Shown in pieces: positions 17,021-24,781 of a stretch of 49,063 bases of DNA; the stretch's first letter is position 1; each line of letters opens with the position of its first letter. The notes under the pieces are model-generated. The model did no database searches, was not told where the DNA came from, and saw only the letters and a program-made list of their open reading frames with translations. The DNA is from Clostridiales bacterium UBA7103. GTDB lineage: Bacteria > Bacillota > Clostridia > Oscillospirales > Oscillospiraceae. Made by a program: the position numbers and the translations under genes. Location of the stretch: positions 51,652 to 100,714 of the forward strand of contig DKYJ01000013.1 in the NCBI GenBank assembly GCA_002493305.1, written 5' to 3'.

Positions 17021-17050
17021 AAAGAGCCCCGAAAACGGGGCTCTTTCTTT
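17021..17050. terminator. Second, bidirectional terminator
   Basis: AAAGAGCCCCG (17021-17031) pairs with CGGGGCTCTTT (17036-17046), followed by CTTTTTATT on the plus strand and an A/T tail on the minus strand. Also ends the convergent GLUG-protein gene, whose stop is at 17051. Confidence 0.8.
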
Positions 17051-19873
17051 TTATTCGGCAGCGGCAGTCTGCTTCTCCCTCTTTCCGACCCTGCGCCGCC
17101 TTATTATAACGACCGCGATCACGACCAGCGCCGCAGCGGCTCCTATTATGAGCGCCGTCACCATGGAGTCTTCCTGCTCCCTCTCCACCGCGCAGAATAC
17201 CACGCTGTCTCCGCCGGCGGCAAATGTGGTATAGCTTCCGCTGCGTGCGGTACTCTGTCTGCTCCATTGCTCGCCGTCATAGACATAAATATCCACGCTC
17301 TCTGTACCCTCCGGCGGGAGGTAACGCACGGTATAACCGCCCTGCGGGATCCGGCTGCCATCAACGGAAAAGACCCACTTTTCAAGCAGGTTTCCACCGG
17401 CGATCCCCGGGCCGTCGCCGCTGTACTCATTCAGGCTGAGCTTCGCACCGTCCTCAAAATCGCCCTCGAGCAGCAGCAGGGACATTGGCGAGCCCTCTCT
17501 CTGCCGCGCCGCCGCGACCGCCGCCTGCCGAGGCGTATACACAGCCTCGATAGTGTCGCTGAAATGCAGGTTTACATAATTATAATCAGGCCAGTGCCCG
17601 CTGTATCCCTCTTTCTCAGGAACAGGGGGTATGCTGTCGGTGTCAATATCTCCGCCGTAGGTAAATTCCAGCTCCTTTACAAGCTCTCCGTCAGCCTTGA
17701 AGCTCAGCTTGAGCTTTGCAAATGCTTCAGGCAGATTCTCACTCTCCATAAGCTCCTCATAGCTCACGGCATTGGCTCTGCCCTGATAGCTTATACCGTC
17801 CACCGCACCGATGCTCTCGTGAACAAAAATGTTATCATGCACAGCGTCCTCAGCTGTCATGTCCGCCCAACCGGCTATCGCGCCGCTACAGGCAGTCAGA
17901 TCGTCAATGCCTACAAGAGACATGCAGCCGCTGACCTCCGTGCCGTAGCCTGCGATGCCGCCAACATACTCCGTGCCCTCCACGGCGCACATGGCATAGC
18001 TGTCTCTGACGGAGGTATTAGACCTGCCGACGATGCCGCCGATGCAGCTTCCCTCAAGGCTTTCAACGCTGCCATATCCCTGGCAGCCGTACACCGTGCC
18101 CACATCGGCAAGGCCAGTTATGCCGCCGCAGTTATCTTTCTTGGCTGTTATGCTGCCGTTGTTTATATCGTCAGAGCAGATGCACTTTGCAAGGAAGGTG
18201 GAGCTGATTATATTACCCGTACCAAGATACTGGGACAGCAGACCCTCCATGTCAAACTCATACTCAATGGCCATTGTCCCCGCGACACCGCCAACATTGG
18301 AGTCACCCTCCACAGCGCCGAAATTGGTGCAGGCGGCAACTCTGCCGTTTACCTCGTCGGCGCGCTGTTTCTCCGAAACATCTTCAAAAGCCGTCATATT
18401 AGCTCCGGAAAGAGCACTGGCCATGAGCATGATGACCCTTGAAAGCTGTCTGCTGACGGCCACCATATCCTCCGCCAGTTCACCGGTGGAATTGCTCATT
18501 ATCCCGGCGAGCTTGTTCATGTTCTCCGTCATATTGTCAAGATCGATCGCTATATCCCCCGGCAGCTCCACTCCGGGGAGCTGAGGCAAATCAGTTCCGC
18601 CGCCCGTGCCGGGATCGGTACTGGGATCGGTTGCCCCGCCCGTGCCGGGATCGGTGCCGGGGTCGGTGGTTCCGCCCGTGCCGGGATCGGTGCCGGGGTC
18701 AGTGGTTCCGCCCGCATTGGGCGTGACCTCAGGTGCTGCGGGCGTGGCTTCACCCGCGTCTGGCACAGTCCCCGAATCAGCAGACCCACCCGTGCCGTTG
18801 TTGTTAAGCTTATCCAAAGCAGAGCTTGAACTGTTATTTACGCCGTTGAGAACATCGTTCATCTGCTGGGACATGCCCGAGAGGTTCCCCATAGCCTCCG
18901 CCGTCAGACTTTGCAGAGTGTACAGCTCCCCGGACAGACTCATGGCGGATTTAAGCTGCAAAAACGGTTCCATCTGCCCCACTATGCCGCCCACGTCCTT
19001 GCGGCCCAAAATCTGTCCGTGGTTTTCACACCGGTTTACATAACCAGACTGTCGCCCGGCTATGCCGCCCACATTGTAGCCATAGTGGGGGTAGCCTACT
19101 TCCCCGTCGTTGCGGCAGGCGGAGAGGACACCGGAGGAATATCCCGCAATTCCTCCGCTGTCGGAGACAACATCCGTATCCTCGGCGCTTGTCAGCTCGG
19201 GATTTATTATATCGGCAAGGTTTAGCTGGCTCAGTTCCAATCCGCCCTCGGTGATGCTTGTATTTACTTGGGCACTGTTCGTGCACTCGCCGATGTAGCC
19301 GGTGCTGTACCCGGCAATGCCGCCGGTGTAACGCTTGCCGCTGACGCTGCCTGACATAGTGCAGCCCTCTATGCTGCCATAATTGTCCCCGGCGATGCCG
19401 CCGATCATGTTCAGGCCCTCAACTTTGCCTTCAAAGCTGCACTCGCGTATAGTACCGTAATTCGTGCCCGCGATGCCGCCTATGGAGCTGCGGCTGCTTG
19501 ACGGGGCTACCCTGCCTTCCACCTTAAGATCCTGCACCGTGCCCTTGGCCTGAATATACCTGAACAGTCCCTGATGTGAGCCGTCTGTCGCGGGGTTCAT
19601 GCCGCTTATAGTATGTCCTCCGCCGTCAAAGCTTCCGCTGAAGCTGGGTATCGGGTGAAAAACGACACCGCTCAAATCGAGGTCGTTATCCAGCACGACC
19701 CTGACCCCCTCGGAATAGCTGTCCAGCGTACACTCCACCGCCAGCTGGCAGAGCTGCTCCACGGTAGAGATATGTATTATTTCCTCCTCTGGCTCCGCCG
19801 CCGCAGCAGGTGGGGCATAGGGCAGCAGCAGGAGAAAAGCAAGAAGCAGGGCCGTCGCCTTTTTCATGTTCAT
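17051..19873 (-). CDS. GLUG-motif surface protein with C-terminal membrane anchor
   Basis: A 940-residue exported protein with signal peptide residues 1-26 (ending in AAA-EP). Next comes a right-handed beta-helix-like region rich in GLUG-type repeats of the form GGIAGxNYGxIxxCxxxGxV, at about residues 130-290 and again at 540-680. Between these are a helical segment (ELYTLQSLTAEAMGNLSGMSQ) and three tandem 12-residue TDPGTDPGTGG units. The C-terminus has a beta domain, one membrane helix (about 905-925) and a basic RRRR stop. GLUG repeats occur in adhesins and IgA-peptidase-like surface proteins; no protease motif was seen. Its start overlaps the upstream MmpL-type transporter by four bases, so the two are probably made together. 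Confidence 0.8.
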   Translation of the reverse strand: MNMKKATALLLAFLLLLPYAPPAAAAEPEEEIIHISTVEQLCQLAVECTLDSYSEGVRVVLDNDLDLSGVVFHPIPSFSGSFDGGGHTISGMNPATDGSHQGLFRYIQAKGTVQDLKVEGRVAPSSSRSSIGGIAGTNYGTIRECSFEGKVEGLNMIGGIAGDNYGSIEGCTMSGSVSGKRYTGGIAGYSTGYIGECTNSAQVNTSITEGGLELSQLNLADIINPELTSAEDTDVVSDSGGIAGYSSGVLSACRNDGEVGYPHYGYNVGGIAGRQSGYVNRCENHGQILGRKDVGGIVGQMEPFLQLKSAMSLSGELYTLQSLTAEAMGNLSGMSQQMNDVLNGVNNSSSSALDKLNNNGTGGSADSGTVPDAGEATPAAPEVTPNAGGTTDPGTDPGTGGTTDPGTDPGTGGATDPSTDPGTGGGTDLPQLPGVELPGDIAIDLDNMTENMNKLAGIMSNSTGELAEDMVAVSRQLSRVIMLMASALSGANMTAFEDVSEKQRADEVNGRVAACTNFGAVEGDSNVGGVAGTMAIEYEFDMEGLLSQYLGTGNIISSTFLAKCICSDDINNGSITAKKDNCGGITGLADVGTVYGCQGYGSVESLEGSCIGGIVGRSNTSVRDSYAMCAVEGTEYVGGIAGYGTEVSGCMSLVGIDDLTACSGAIAGWADMTAEDAVHDNIFVHESIGAVDGISYQGRANAVSYEELMESENLPEAFAKLKLSFKADGELVKELEFTYGGDIDTDSIPPVPEKEGYSGHWPDYNYVNLHFSDTIEAVYTPRQAAVAAARQREGSPMSLLLLEGDFEDGAKLSLNEYSGDGPGIAGGNLLEKWVFSVDGSRIPQGGYTVRYLPPEGTESVDIYVYDGEQWSRQSTARSGSYTTFAAGGDSVVFCAVEREQEDSMVTALIIGAAAALVVIAVVIIRRRRVGKREKQTAAAE
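18600..18707 (-). repeat. Three tandem 36-bp repeats inside the GLUG protein
   Basis: Units at 18600-18635, 18636-18671 and 18672-18707 each begin CCGCCCGTGCCGGGATCGGT on the plus strand and encode a TDPGTDPGTGG-type linker. The last two differ by one base, indicating recent in-frame expansion. Contiguous units without spacers rule out a CRISPR. Confidence 0.85.
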
Positions 19874-22329
19874 TTCGTCTCCTCCTCTACTTCTTCCAGT
19901 TCCTTGAGCAGCTTTTCCGGTATCTCCTCCACGCTGCCGATATCCACCACGGCATTGAGAGTGCCTCGGAAAACGCCGTGCACCTCCGCGTCCACCAGCC
20001 CCTCCATGGAGCCGCGCACCCTGCCGTTTATTCTGATAAGGCCGCTTTTCTGCACGAGCTTGTCATTGCGCCCGATGGTGAACGAGGTCTTGCTTATGAT
20101 GATATCACCCAGCAGCAGGATCTGCGGCAGAACGCACATGACAAGGAAGATAGATATCAGCGTGCCCGCGCAGAGATATATGCCAATGGTCGAAATAGTC
20201 TCGTTGGAGGTCAGAAAACCGATGATAGCGCCAGCTGAGGCCAGCATCGTGCCGGAGGTGATAATAGTGGGAAAGGCCAGGTTCAAAGCCTCTATCATGG
20301 CTTCCTTCAGAGGCATTTGCTGCTTCAGCTCCATATAGCGGCTGGATATAACAATAGCATAGTCAATATTCGCGCCCATCTGAATAGAACTGACTATCAG
20401 ATATGTAAGGAAAAACAGGTTGCTGCTTTTAAGGTAGGGCACTGAGAAATTGCACCAGATACTGCCTTGGATAATAACAATGAGCAGCAGCGGCAGCCCC
20501 ACAGATTTGAAGCTGAAGAGCAGCACCGTCACCACAAACAGCACCGTCAGTATACTGATGAGCAGGTTATCATTTTCAAAAGAGCTTTGCAGGTCACGGC
20601 AGCTGGTGGTGTCGCCCACCACATAGAAGTCGTCGTAGTATCTGGCTGAGATGCCGTGGATAATATCCAGATAGCTGAAGCTCTCCTCCCCTTCTATGGG
20701 CAGATCAAGCACCAGAACTATGCGCGTCCAATCCGGGCTTTTCAGCTGGAGCTTGCCGTCCTTGAGCTGCTGTTCCAGATCGTCAAGCGTGGCTTCCGTT
20801 TCCTCCGGCAAATCAAGCGTCACCTCATCGCGTTTTTCCAGCAGATAGTCGAACATATCCAAAAGCGGTACGCTGTAATTCTCCAGATTCGTGGCCACCT
20901 GCCCGTAGTCGTTGAGATTCAGGGCATAGCCGGTGTACAGCATCATGGCCACTTCGTAATCCAGATTCGTCAGCTCTGAAAACTGGCGCGGTGTCAATGA
21001 ATCAGTCAGATGATAACCGTTCATGGCCTCAATATTGGCAAGACCCGTCACGCTCTCTACCCGCCCCAGCTCCTCAAGCTCCGCGCAGAGCTTTGCTTCC
21101 TTGTTGTAGTCCCCTGACGGGACGATTATTGCCATCTGGTTGCTGCGTCCAAAGACGGAGCGTATCTTCTTGTCGGCAAGCTGGGCCTCGTTCTGCCGGT
21201 AGGAGGAGACTGATTCCTGAGAGTACACATAGTTTGCCCTGTGGGAGAAGGCAAAAGCGCAGATAACCACAGCAATAAAAATCACAGGCATGATAAAGCG
21301 CGTGGCGTAGACGGCCTTGCCCAGGAAATTTATCTTTGGGACAAAGTTTTTGTGGTGCGTCCTGTCGATAAGGCCGGAGAAGACCACCAGCAGCCCCGGC
21401 ATCAGCAGAAACACCGACAGCAGGCTCATCAAAATGGCCTTAATAAGCACAGTGCCCATGTCATAGCCAAGCTTAAACTGCATGAAACTCAGCGCCAGAA
21501 GGCCGGAAACCGTAGTCAGGCTGCTTGCGGAAATCTCTGGGATCGCCTTGCTCAGTGCGGATATGGCTGCCTCCCGCGCTTCCTTAGTCTCCCGCTCCTC
21601 GGCAAACCTGTGGCAAAGGATAATAGCGTAATCAATGGCGAGGGCCAGCTGGAGGACTATGGCGATGGAGTTTGTGACAAAGGATATCTCCCCCATCATG
21701 AAATTTGTGCCCATGTTCAGCAGCGCCGCCGCACCGAAGGTGATCAGCAGCACGGGGATCTCCGCATAGGTCTTGGAGGTCAGCAGCAGCACAACGACAA
21801 TAATGAACACCGCTATAATATCCACAACCAGCATCTCGCTGTTGATGATAGCCTTCAAAGGGTTGCCCACATTGCTGCTGACATACAGATCGTAATCTGA
21901 CAGCAGCTCCCGCAGCTCTGTCAGCGCGTCAACGCTCGCCTGATCATTCTCCGTACCGTCGAAGGTGACGCCGAAAAGGGCGGAAGCGGAATTATAATGC
22001 TTATCCGTGCGGTCAAGCTCCACGGACTTCACGCCCTCCACCTGCTCTATCCGGGCCTGAATATCCTCGGCCTGCTCATATGTGATGTTCTCCACCATTA
22101 TCTGCGCCGTACCAAAGGTGGTAAACTCCCTGTCCATAAGGTCAAGTCCGATCCGTGTCTCCGTGCTCTCCGGCAGATACCGCGTCAGGTCGTCGCAGAC
22201 CTTGACCCAGTTGCGTGAAAACGCGCAGAACAGAGCCGCCATGAGGAATATAAAGAAAATTATATTGCGCCTGTCAACTATAACAGCCGCTACTTTATCC
22301 ATAAAGCTTGTTTTTTTGCCAGTCTCCAT
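19870..22329 (-). CDS. MmpL/RND-superfamily (HAE3-like) membrane transporter
   Basis: An 819-residue proton-driven exporter with the duplicated layout of one helix, an extracytoplasmic porter domain and five helices, twice over. The conserved proton-relay Asp-Tyr pair appears in both halves: LALAIDYAII (D233-Y234) and GANIDYAIVI. In MmpL-type proteins these carry protons while lipids or hydrophobic compounds are moved. The C-terminus has an acidic helical tail after an RGSMEGLVDAEVHG beta-rich segment. The RBS AGAGGG lies about ten bases before ATG 22329. It is coupled to the GLUG surface protein by a four-base overlap, so its cargo may relate to that protein or its lipid anchoring environment; the substrate is unknown. 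Confidence 0.85.
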   Translation of the reverse strand: METGKKTSFMDKVAAVIVDRRNIIFFIFLMAALFCAFSRNWVKVCDDLTRYLPESTETRIGLDLMDREFTTFGTAQIMVENITYEQAEDIQARIEQVEGVKSVELDRTDKHYNSASALFGVTFDGTENDQASVDALTELRELLSDYDLYVSSNVGNPLKAIINSEMLVVDIIAVFIIVVVLLLTSKTYAEIPVLLITFGAAALLNMGTNFMMGEISFVTNSIAIVLQLALAIDYAIILCHRFAEERETKEAREAAISALSKAIPEISASSLTTVSGLLALSFMQFKLGYDMGTVLIKAILMSLLSVFLLMPGLLVVFSGLIDRTHHKNFVPKINFLGKAVYATRFIMPVIFIAVVICAFAFSHRANYVYSQESVSSYRQNEAQLADKKIRSVFGRSNQMAIIVPSGDYNKEAKLCAELEELGRVESVTGLANIEAMNGYHLTDSLTPRQFSELTNLDYEVAMMLYTGYALNLNDYGQVATNLENYSVPLLDMFDYLLEKRDEVTLDLPEETEATLDDLEQQLKDGKLQLKSPDWTRIVLVLDLPIEGEESFSYLDIIHGISARYYDDFYVVGDTTSCRDLQSSFENDNLLISILTVLFVVTVLLFSFKSVGLPLLLIVIIQGSIWCNFSVPYLKSSNLFFLTYLIVSSIQMGANIDYAIVISSRYMELKQQMPLKEAMIEALNLAFPTIITSGTMLASAGAIIGFLTSNETISTIGIYLCAGTLISIFLVMCVLPQILLLGDIIISKTSFTIGRNDKLVQKSGLIRINGRVRGSMEGLVDAEVHGVFRGTLNAVVDIGSVEEIPEKLLKELEEVEEETK

Positions 22330-22551
22330 CTATGCCTGCCCTCTCAGAAAAATAGTGCGGTCAGCAAGGGCCATACTGCCCCTTGTAATTTCATTGTAAA
22401 ATATAAAAATCAGAAAACTCTTAATTTGTCCTATTATTATATTATTAAATCCGCTCAATATCAATGAACATAGTGAAAATTTCCAGCAAGTCAAAAACAG
22501 ACAGCCTGATTTGCCGCTAAATAAATTCTTCCCGATTTGTTGAAAAAACTG

Positions 22552-22580
22552 TTGACAAAGCGCACAAATGAAGCTATAAT
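22552..22580 (+). promoter_or_regulatory. Consensus promoter of the tRNA gene
   Basis: TTGACA (22552-22557), 17 bases, TATAAT (22575-22580): a perfect sigma-A consensus 14 bases before the tRNA. Confidence 0.9.
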
Positions 22581-22593
22581 CCTATTTGCGTTT

Positions 22594-22667
22594 AGCGGGA
22601 TTGTGTAAAGGTAGCACAGCGGACTCTGACTCCGTATGTGAGGGTTCGAATCCTTCTCCCGCTGCCA
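22594..22667 (+). tRNA. tRNA-Gln (anticodon CTG)
   Basis: Complete cloverleaf by hand folding. Acceptor stem AGCGGGA/TCCCGCT, D stem GTG/CAC, anticodon stem GCGGA/TCCGT with loop CTCTGAC giving anticodon CTG (codon CAG), T arm GAGGG-TTCGAAT-CCTTC, discriminator G and encoded CCA. Single gene with its own promoter and terminator. In most Firmicutes such tRNAs are first charged with Glu and then amidated; the enzymes are not in this window. Confidence 0.93.
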
Positions 22668-22668
22668 C

Positions 22669-22705
22669 GTCGGAGCAAAGTTCGCTTTGCTCCGACATTC
22701 TTTTT
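22669..22705 (+). terminator. Terminator of the tRNA gene
   Basis: GTCGGAGCAAAG (22669-22680) pairs with CTTTGCTCCGAC (22685-22696) around a TTCG loop, then ATTCTTTTT. Confidence 0.93.
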
Positions 22706-22749
22706 CATGTCTAAAAAAGAATGTCATCCGCCCGCTTCCTTGCTCCTCC

Positions 22750-22984
22750 TTTCCAAAACGCACCCACTGCGCTGGGCTGCGTTTTGGTTTTAGCGTCGCT
22801 TTTTTACAAAATATCGTGTCAAAAGCTCAGCCTGTCCCACCCGGGACGGGCTGCTTTTCTTTGCTTGTGTGTTGACCGGGATCCAAACCCTCACATTTTT
22901 CCAACGGAAAGCTCATAACTTCATAGGCTTAGCGCCGCATGGCCAAAACGCCGGGTCTCTTCGATGAGATCCGGCGTTTTTACA
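22750..22984. terminator. Cluster of hairpins between tRNA-Gln and the permease gene
   Basis: No gene is evident. CCAAAACGCA (about 22753) pairs with TGCGTTTTGG (about 22787). A GCCTGTCCC/GGGACGGGC stem (about 22830-22853) is followed by TGCTTTTCTTT. AAAACGCCGG (22945-22954) pairs with CCGGCGTTTT (22971-22980), the likely terminator of the convergent permease gene. Confidence 0.6.
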
Positions 22985-22997
22985 ATTAGCTTTCAGT

Positions 22998-24104
22998 TTA
23001 CATAATATTATGATATAAAGCCAGAAGCAGGGCAAGCAAAGCAAAATTCAACGCGGAAAACAGGGCGAGGTATCTGCCGGTGCTTGCATGCTCGGAGTGG
23101 GAATATAGCTTGAGGCTGATTAGGCTTGCAAGACTCGCGACAGGCGTGCCCAAGCCGCCGATATTCACGCCAAGCAGCAGCTCCCTACCCGCGTCCGTGA
23201 AGCCTGAGAGCAGCAGCGCGGCGGGCACGTTGCTGATGACTTGGCTGGTGAGGGCCGCGGTGAGCAGCTCGCGCCCCGAAAGCAGACGGCGAAGCAGCGC
23301 CTCCACAGCGCCGATGCGCGCAAGGTTGCCGGAAAAGATGAAGAAGCACACGAAGGTCAACAACAGCAGGAAATCCGCTTTTAGCAGCCTGCGTCTATCC
23401 AGCGCCAACAGCACCGGCAGCATAATCCCCAGCATCCACTGCCAGCTCAGCAGCCGCAGCACCACCAGCAGGCACAGCCCAAACAGCGCCAGATACAGCG
23501 TGAGGCTTCTTTTATCCATGCCCGGCGCTTCCCCTAAAAACACATTGACCCTCTCGCGGGGCAGACACAGGCTCAGCAGCAGCACCGCGAGCAGGCTCAG
23601 CAGCCAGAGCGGAGCTGTGGTGGAGAGAAAATCCGCCATGCTTAGCTCATAGTGCGAGTAGAGGAACAGGTTTTGGGGATTGCCCACCGGGGTGAGCACG
23701 CTGCCGAGGTTTGCGGCCACAGTTTGCAGCACCACAACAAAAACAAGCTGTTTCTCCTGATGCGCCATACCCAGCACCACCACAGCAAAGGGTACAAAGG
23801 TCAGCAGCGCCACATCGTTTGTTATCAGCATGGCGCTGAAAAAGCACAGCAGCGCCAGCGTCAGCCCCATGGCGCGGACAGAGGCGGCCTTGGCACAGAG
23901 CTTGTGCGCCAGAGCCGTAAACGCGCCCGCATGGCGCAGCCCTGCCACGACCACCATCAGGCAGTACAGCAGAGCCAGCGTGCGAAAATCAATATAGCCC
24001 CAATACTCTCCGTCCGGCGGCACAAAGAAGCAGCTTATCAGCGCCGCGGCAAAGGCAGCGCAGAGCGTCAACTCCTGTTTGACAAAATCTTTTACCCGGC
24101 TCAC
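22998..24104 (-). CDS. ArsB/NhaD-type anion or ion permease (SLC13-like)
   Basis: A polytopic membrane protein of about 368 residues with roughly ten helices, belonging to the ion-transporter superfamily. The two inverted halves show re-entrant loop motifs: MLITNDVALLTFVPF with NLGSVLTPVGNPQN in the first, and QVISNVPAALLLSGF with GVNIGGLGTPVASLASLISL in the second. Relatives move arsenite, citrate or dicarboxylates, or exchange Na+/H+; no substrate can be assigned. The first ATG in frame (24176) would add an unlikely basic leader, and GTG 24104 with AGAAGG upstream gives a cleaner N-terminus; this choice is tentative. It stands alone, divergent from a small membrane protein. Confidence 0.75.
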   Translation of the reverse strand: MSRVKDFVKQELTLCAAFAAALISCFFVPPDGEYWGYIDFRTLALLYCLMVVVAGLRHAGAFTALAHKLCAKAASVRAMGLTLALLCFFSAMLITNDVALLTFVPFAVVVLGMAHQEKQLVFVVVLQTVAANLGSVLTPVGNPQNLFLYSHYELSMADFLSTTAPLWLLSLLAVLLLSLCLPRERVNVFLGEAPGMDKRSLTLYLALFGLCLLVVLRLLSWQWMLGIMLPVLLALDRRRLLKADFLLLLTFVCFFIFSGNLARIGAVEALLRRLLSGRELLTAALTSQVISNVPAALLLSGFTDAGRELLLGVNIGGLGTPVASLASLISLKLYSHSEHASTGRYLALFSALNFALLALLLALYHNIM

Positions 24105-24349
24105 AGCTTCATCGCCCTTCTGTTGCACGAATAAATCAAATCGCCTTATTTTACATACGCGGGCGCGCCTTGTCAAACAAAAGCTGCGCTTCCCTGCTGA
24201 AAAAGGGCTCAGGGGAGAATTTGTCCTTCAGAAATTTTTCCCAATCTGCGCAAATGTATGCTATAATCAAGTTATCGAATCTCCGTTGGACACATATGGA
24301 GATTTTAATTCTTATTGTGCTGCCAAGCTGCGGCAGATCGGAGGTAAAT

Positions 24350-24697
24350 ATGAAGGGAAAAAGTTTTAAGTTATGTAAACCTAATGTGAGCGAGGAGCTG
24401 CAGATGGCCGAGCTGCTGCGCGCAGCAAAGCCCGGCGGATATAAGCTGCTTCAGCTTGTGCGCAGGGTCGATATAAAAAAGCTCGGCGCGGCGCTTGGCG
24501 TGGCCGCCGTCGCCGCCTCCGCGGTGAGCGTGACGGGCAGATACAAGTTTTACCGCAGCATAACGGCGGCAGAGCTTAAAAAACAGCTAAGCGCGGTCAA
24601 CAAAAAGCTCGATGAGCTTCAGGCGCAGAATCTGACTATGCAGGCTGAGCTTGAGCGGCTTAACAAAAGAGAGCTGGAAGACGAAAACCACGGGTAA
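24350..24697 (+). CDS. Small hypothetical protein with one helix and a coiled coil
   Basis: A 115-residue protein with no recognised family. Residues about 48-66 (LGAALGVAAVAASAVSVTG) may form a membrane helix. From about 77 onward, AELKKQLSAVNKKLDELQAQN continues into a heptad-like coiled coil. The N-terminal part is basic and amphipathic. ATG 24350 is chosen for GGAGG seven bases upstream; the frame is open much further upstream but lacks coding character there. The 3' end lies inside the terminator stem, whose DNA is also found once more beside the neighbouring duplicated gene. Function unknown. Confidence 0.6.
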   Translation: MKGKSFKLCKPNVSEELQMAELLRAAKPGGYKLLQLVRRVDIKKLGAALGVAAVAASAVSVTGRYKFYRSITAAELKKQLSAVNKKLDELQAQNLTMQAELERLNKRELEDENHG

Positions 24698-24744
24698 GCC
24701 CCGTGGTTTTCTTGTATCCATAAAATCTATATTCACCGCCCGGT
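24680..24744. repeat. Copy 1 of a duplicated 3' flank with bidirectional terminator
   Basis: GAAAACCACGGG (24683-24694) pairs with CCCGTGGTTTTC (24700-24711), acting for the small protein gene and the convergent solute-binding gene. The block, including the following CTTGTATCCATAAAATCTAT and ACCGCCCGGT, recurs at 27471-27534 downstream of the paralogous solute-binding gene. It marks one edge of a tandem gene duplication. Confidence 0.85.
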
Positions 24745-24781
24745 CAGGCCGCGCCCGGTCCGACCGCAGCGGAGAGCTGTA

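Noticed and set aside
17267..18442. 391-codon open frame antisense to the GLUG-protein gene
   Set aside because: Artefact of GC-rich codon bias; the minus strand has signal peptide, GLUG repeats and membrane anchor.
18600..18707. Regular 36-bp repeats as a CRISPR array
   Set aside because: Units are contiguous without spacers and encode an in-frame Pro/Gly/Thr/Asp linker.
22491..22763. 90-codon open frame across the tRNA on the minus strand
   Set aside because: Contains the EKDSNPHIRSQSP-type peptide produced by translating tRNA genes backwards; the DNA is a tRNA with promoter and terminator.
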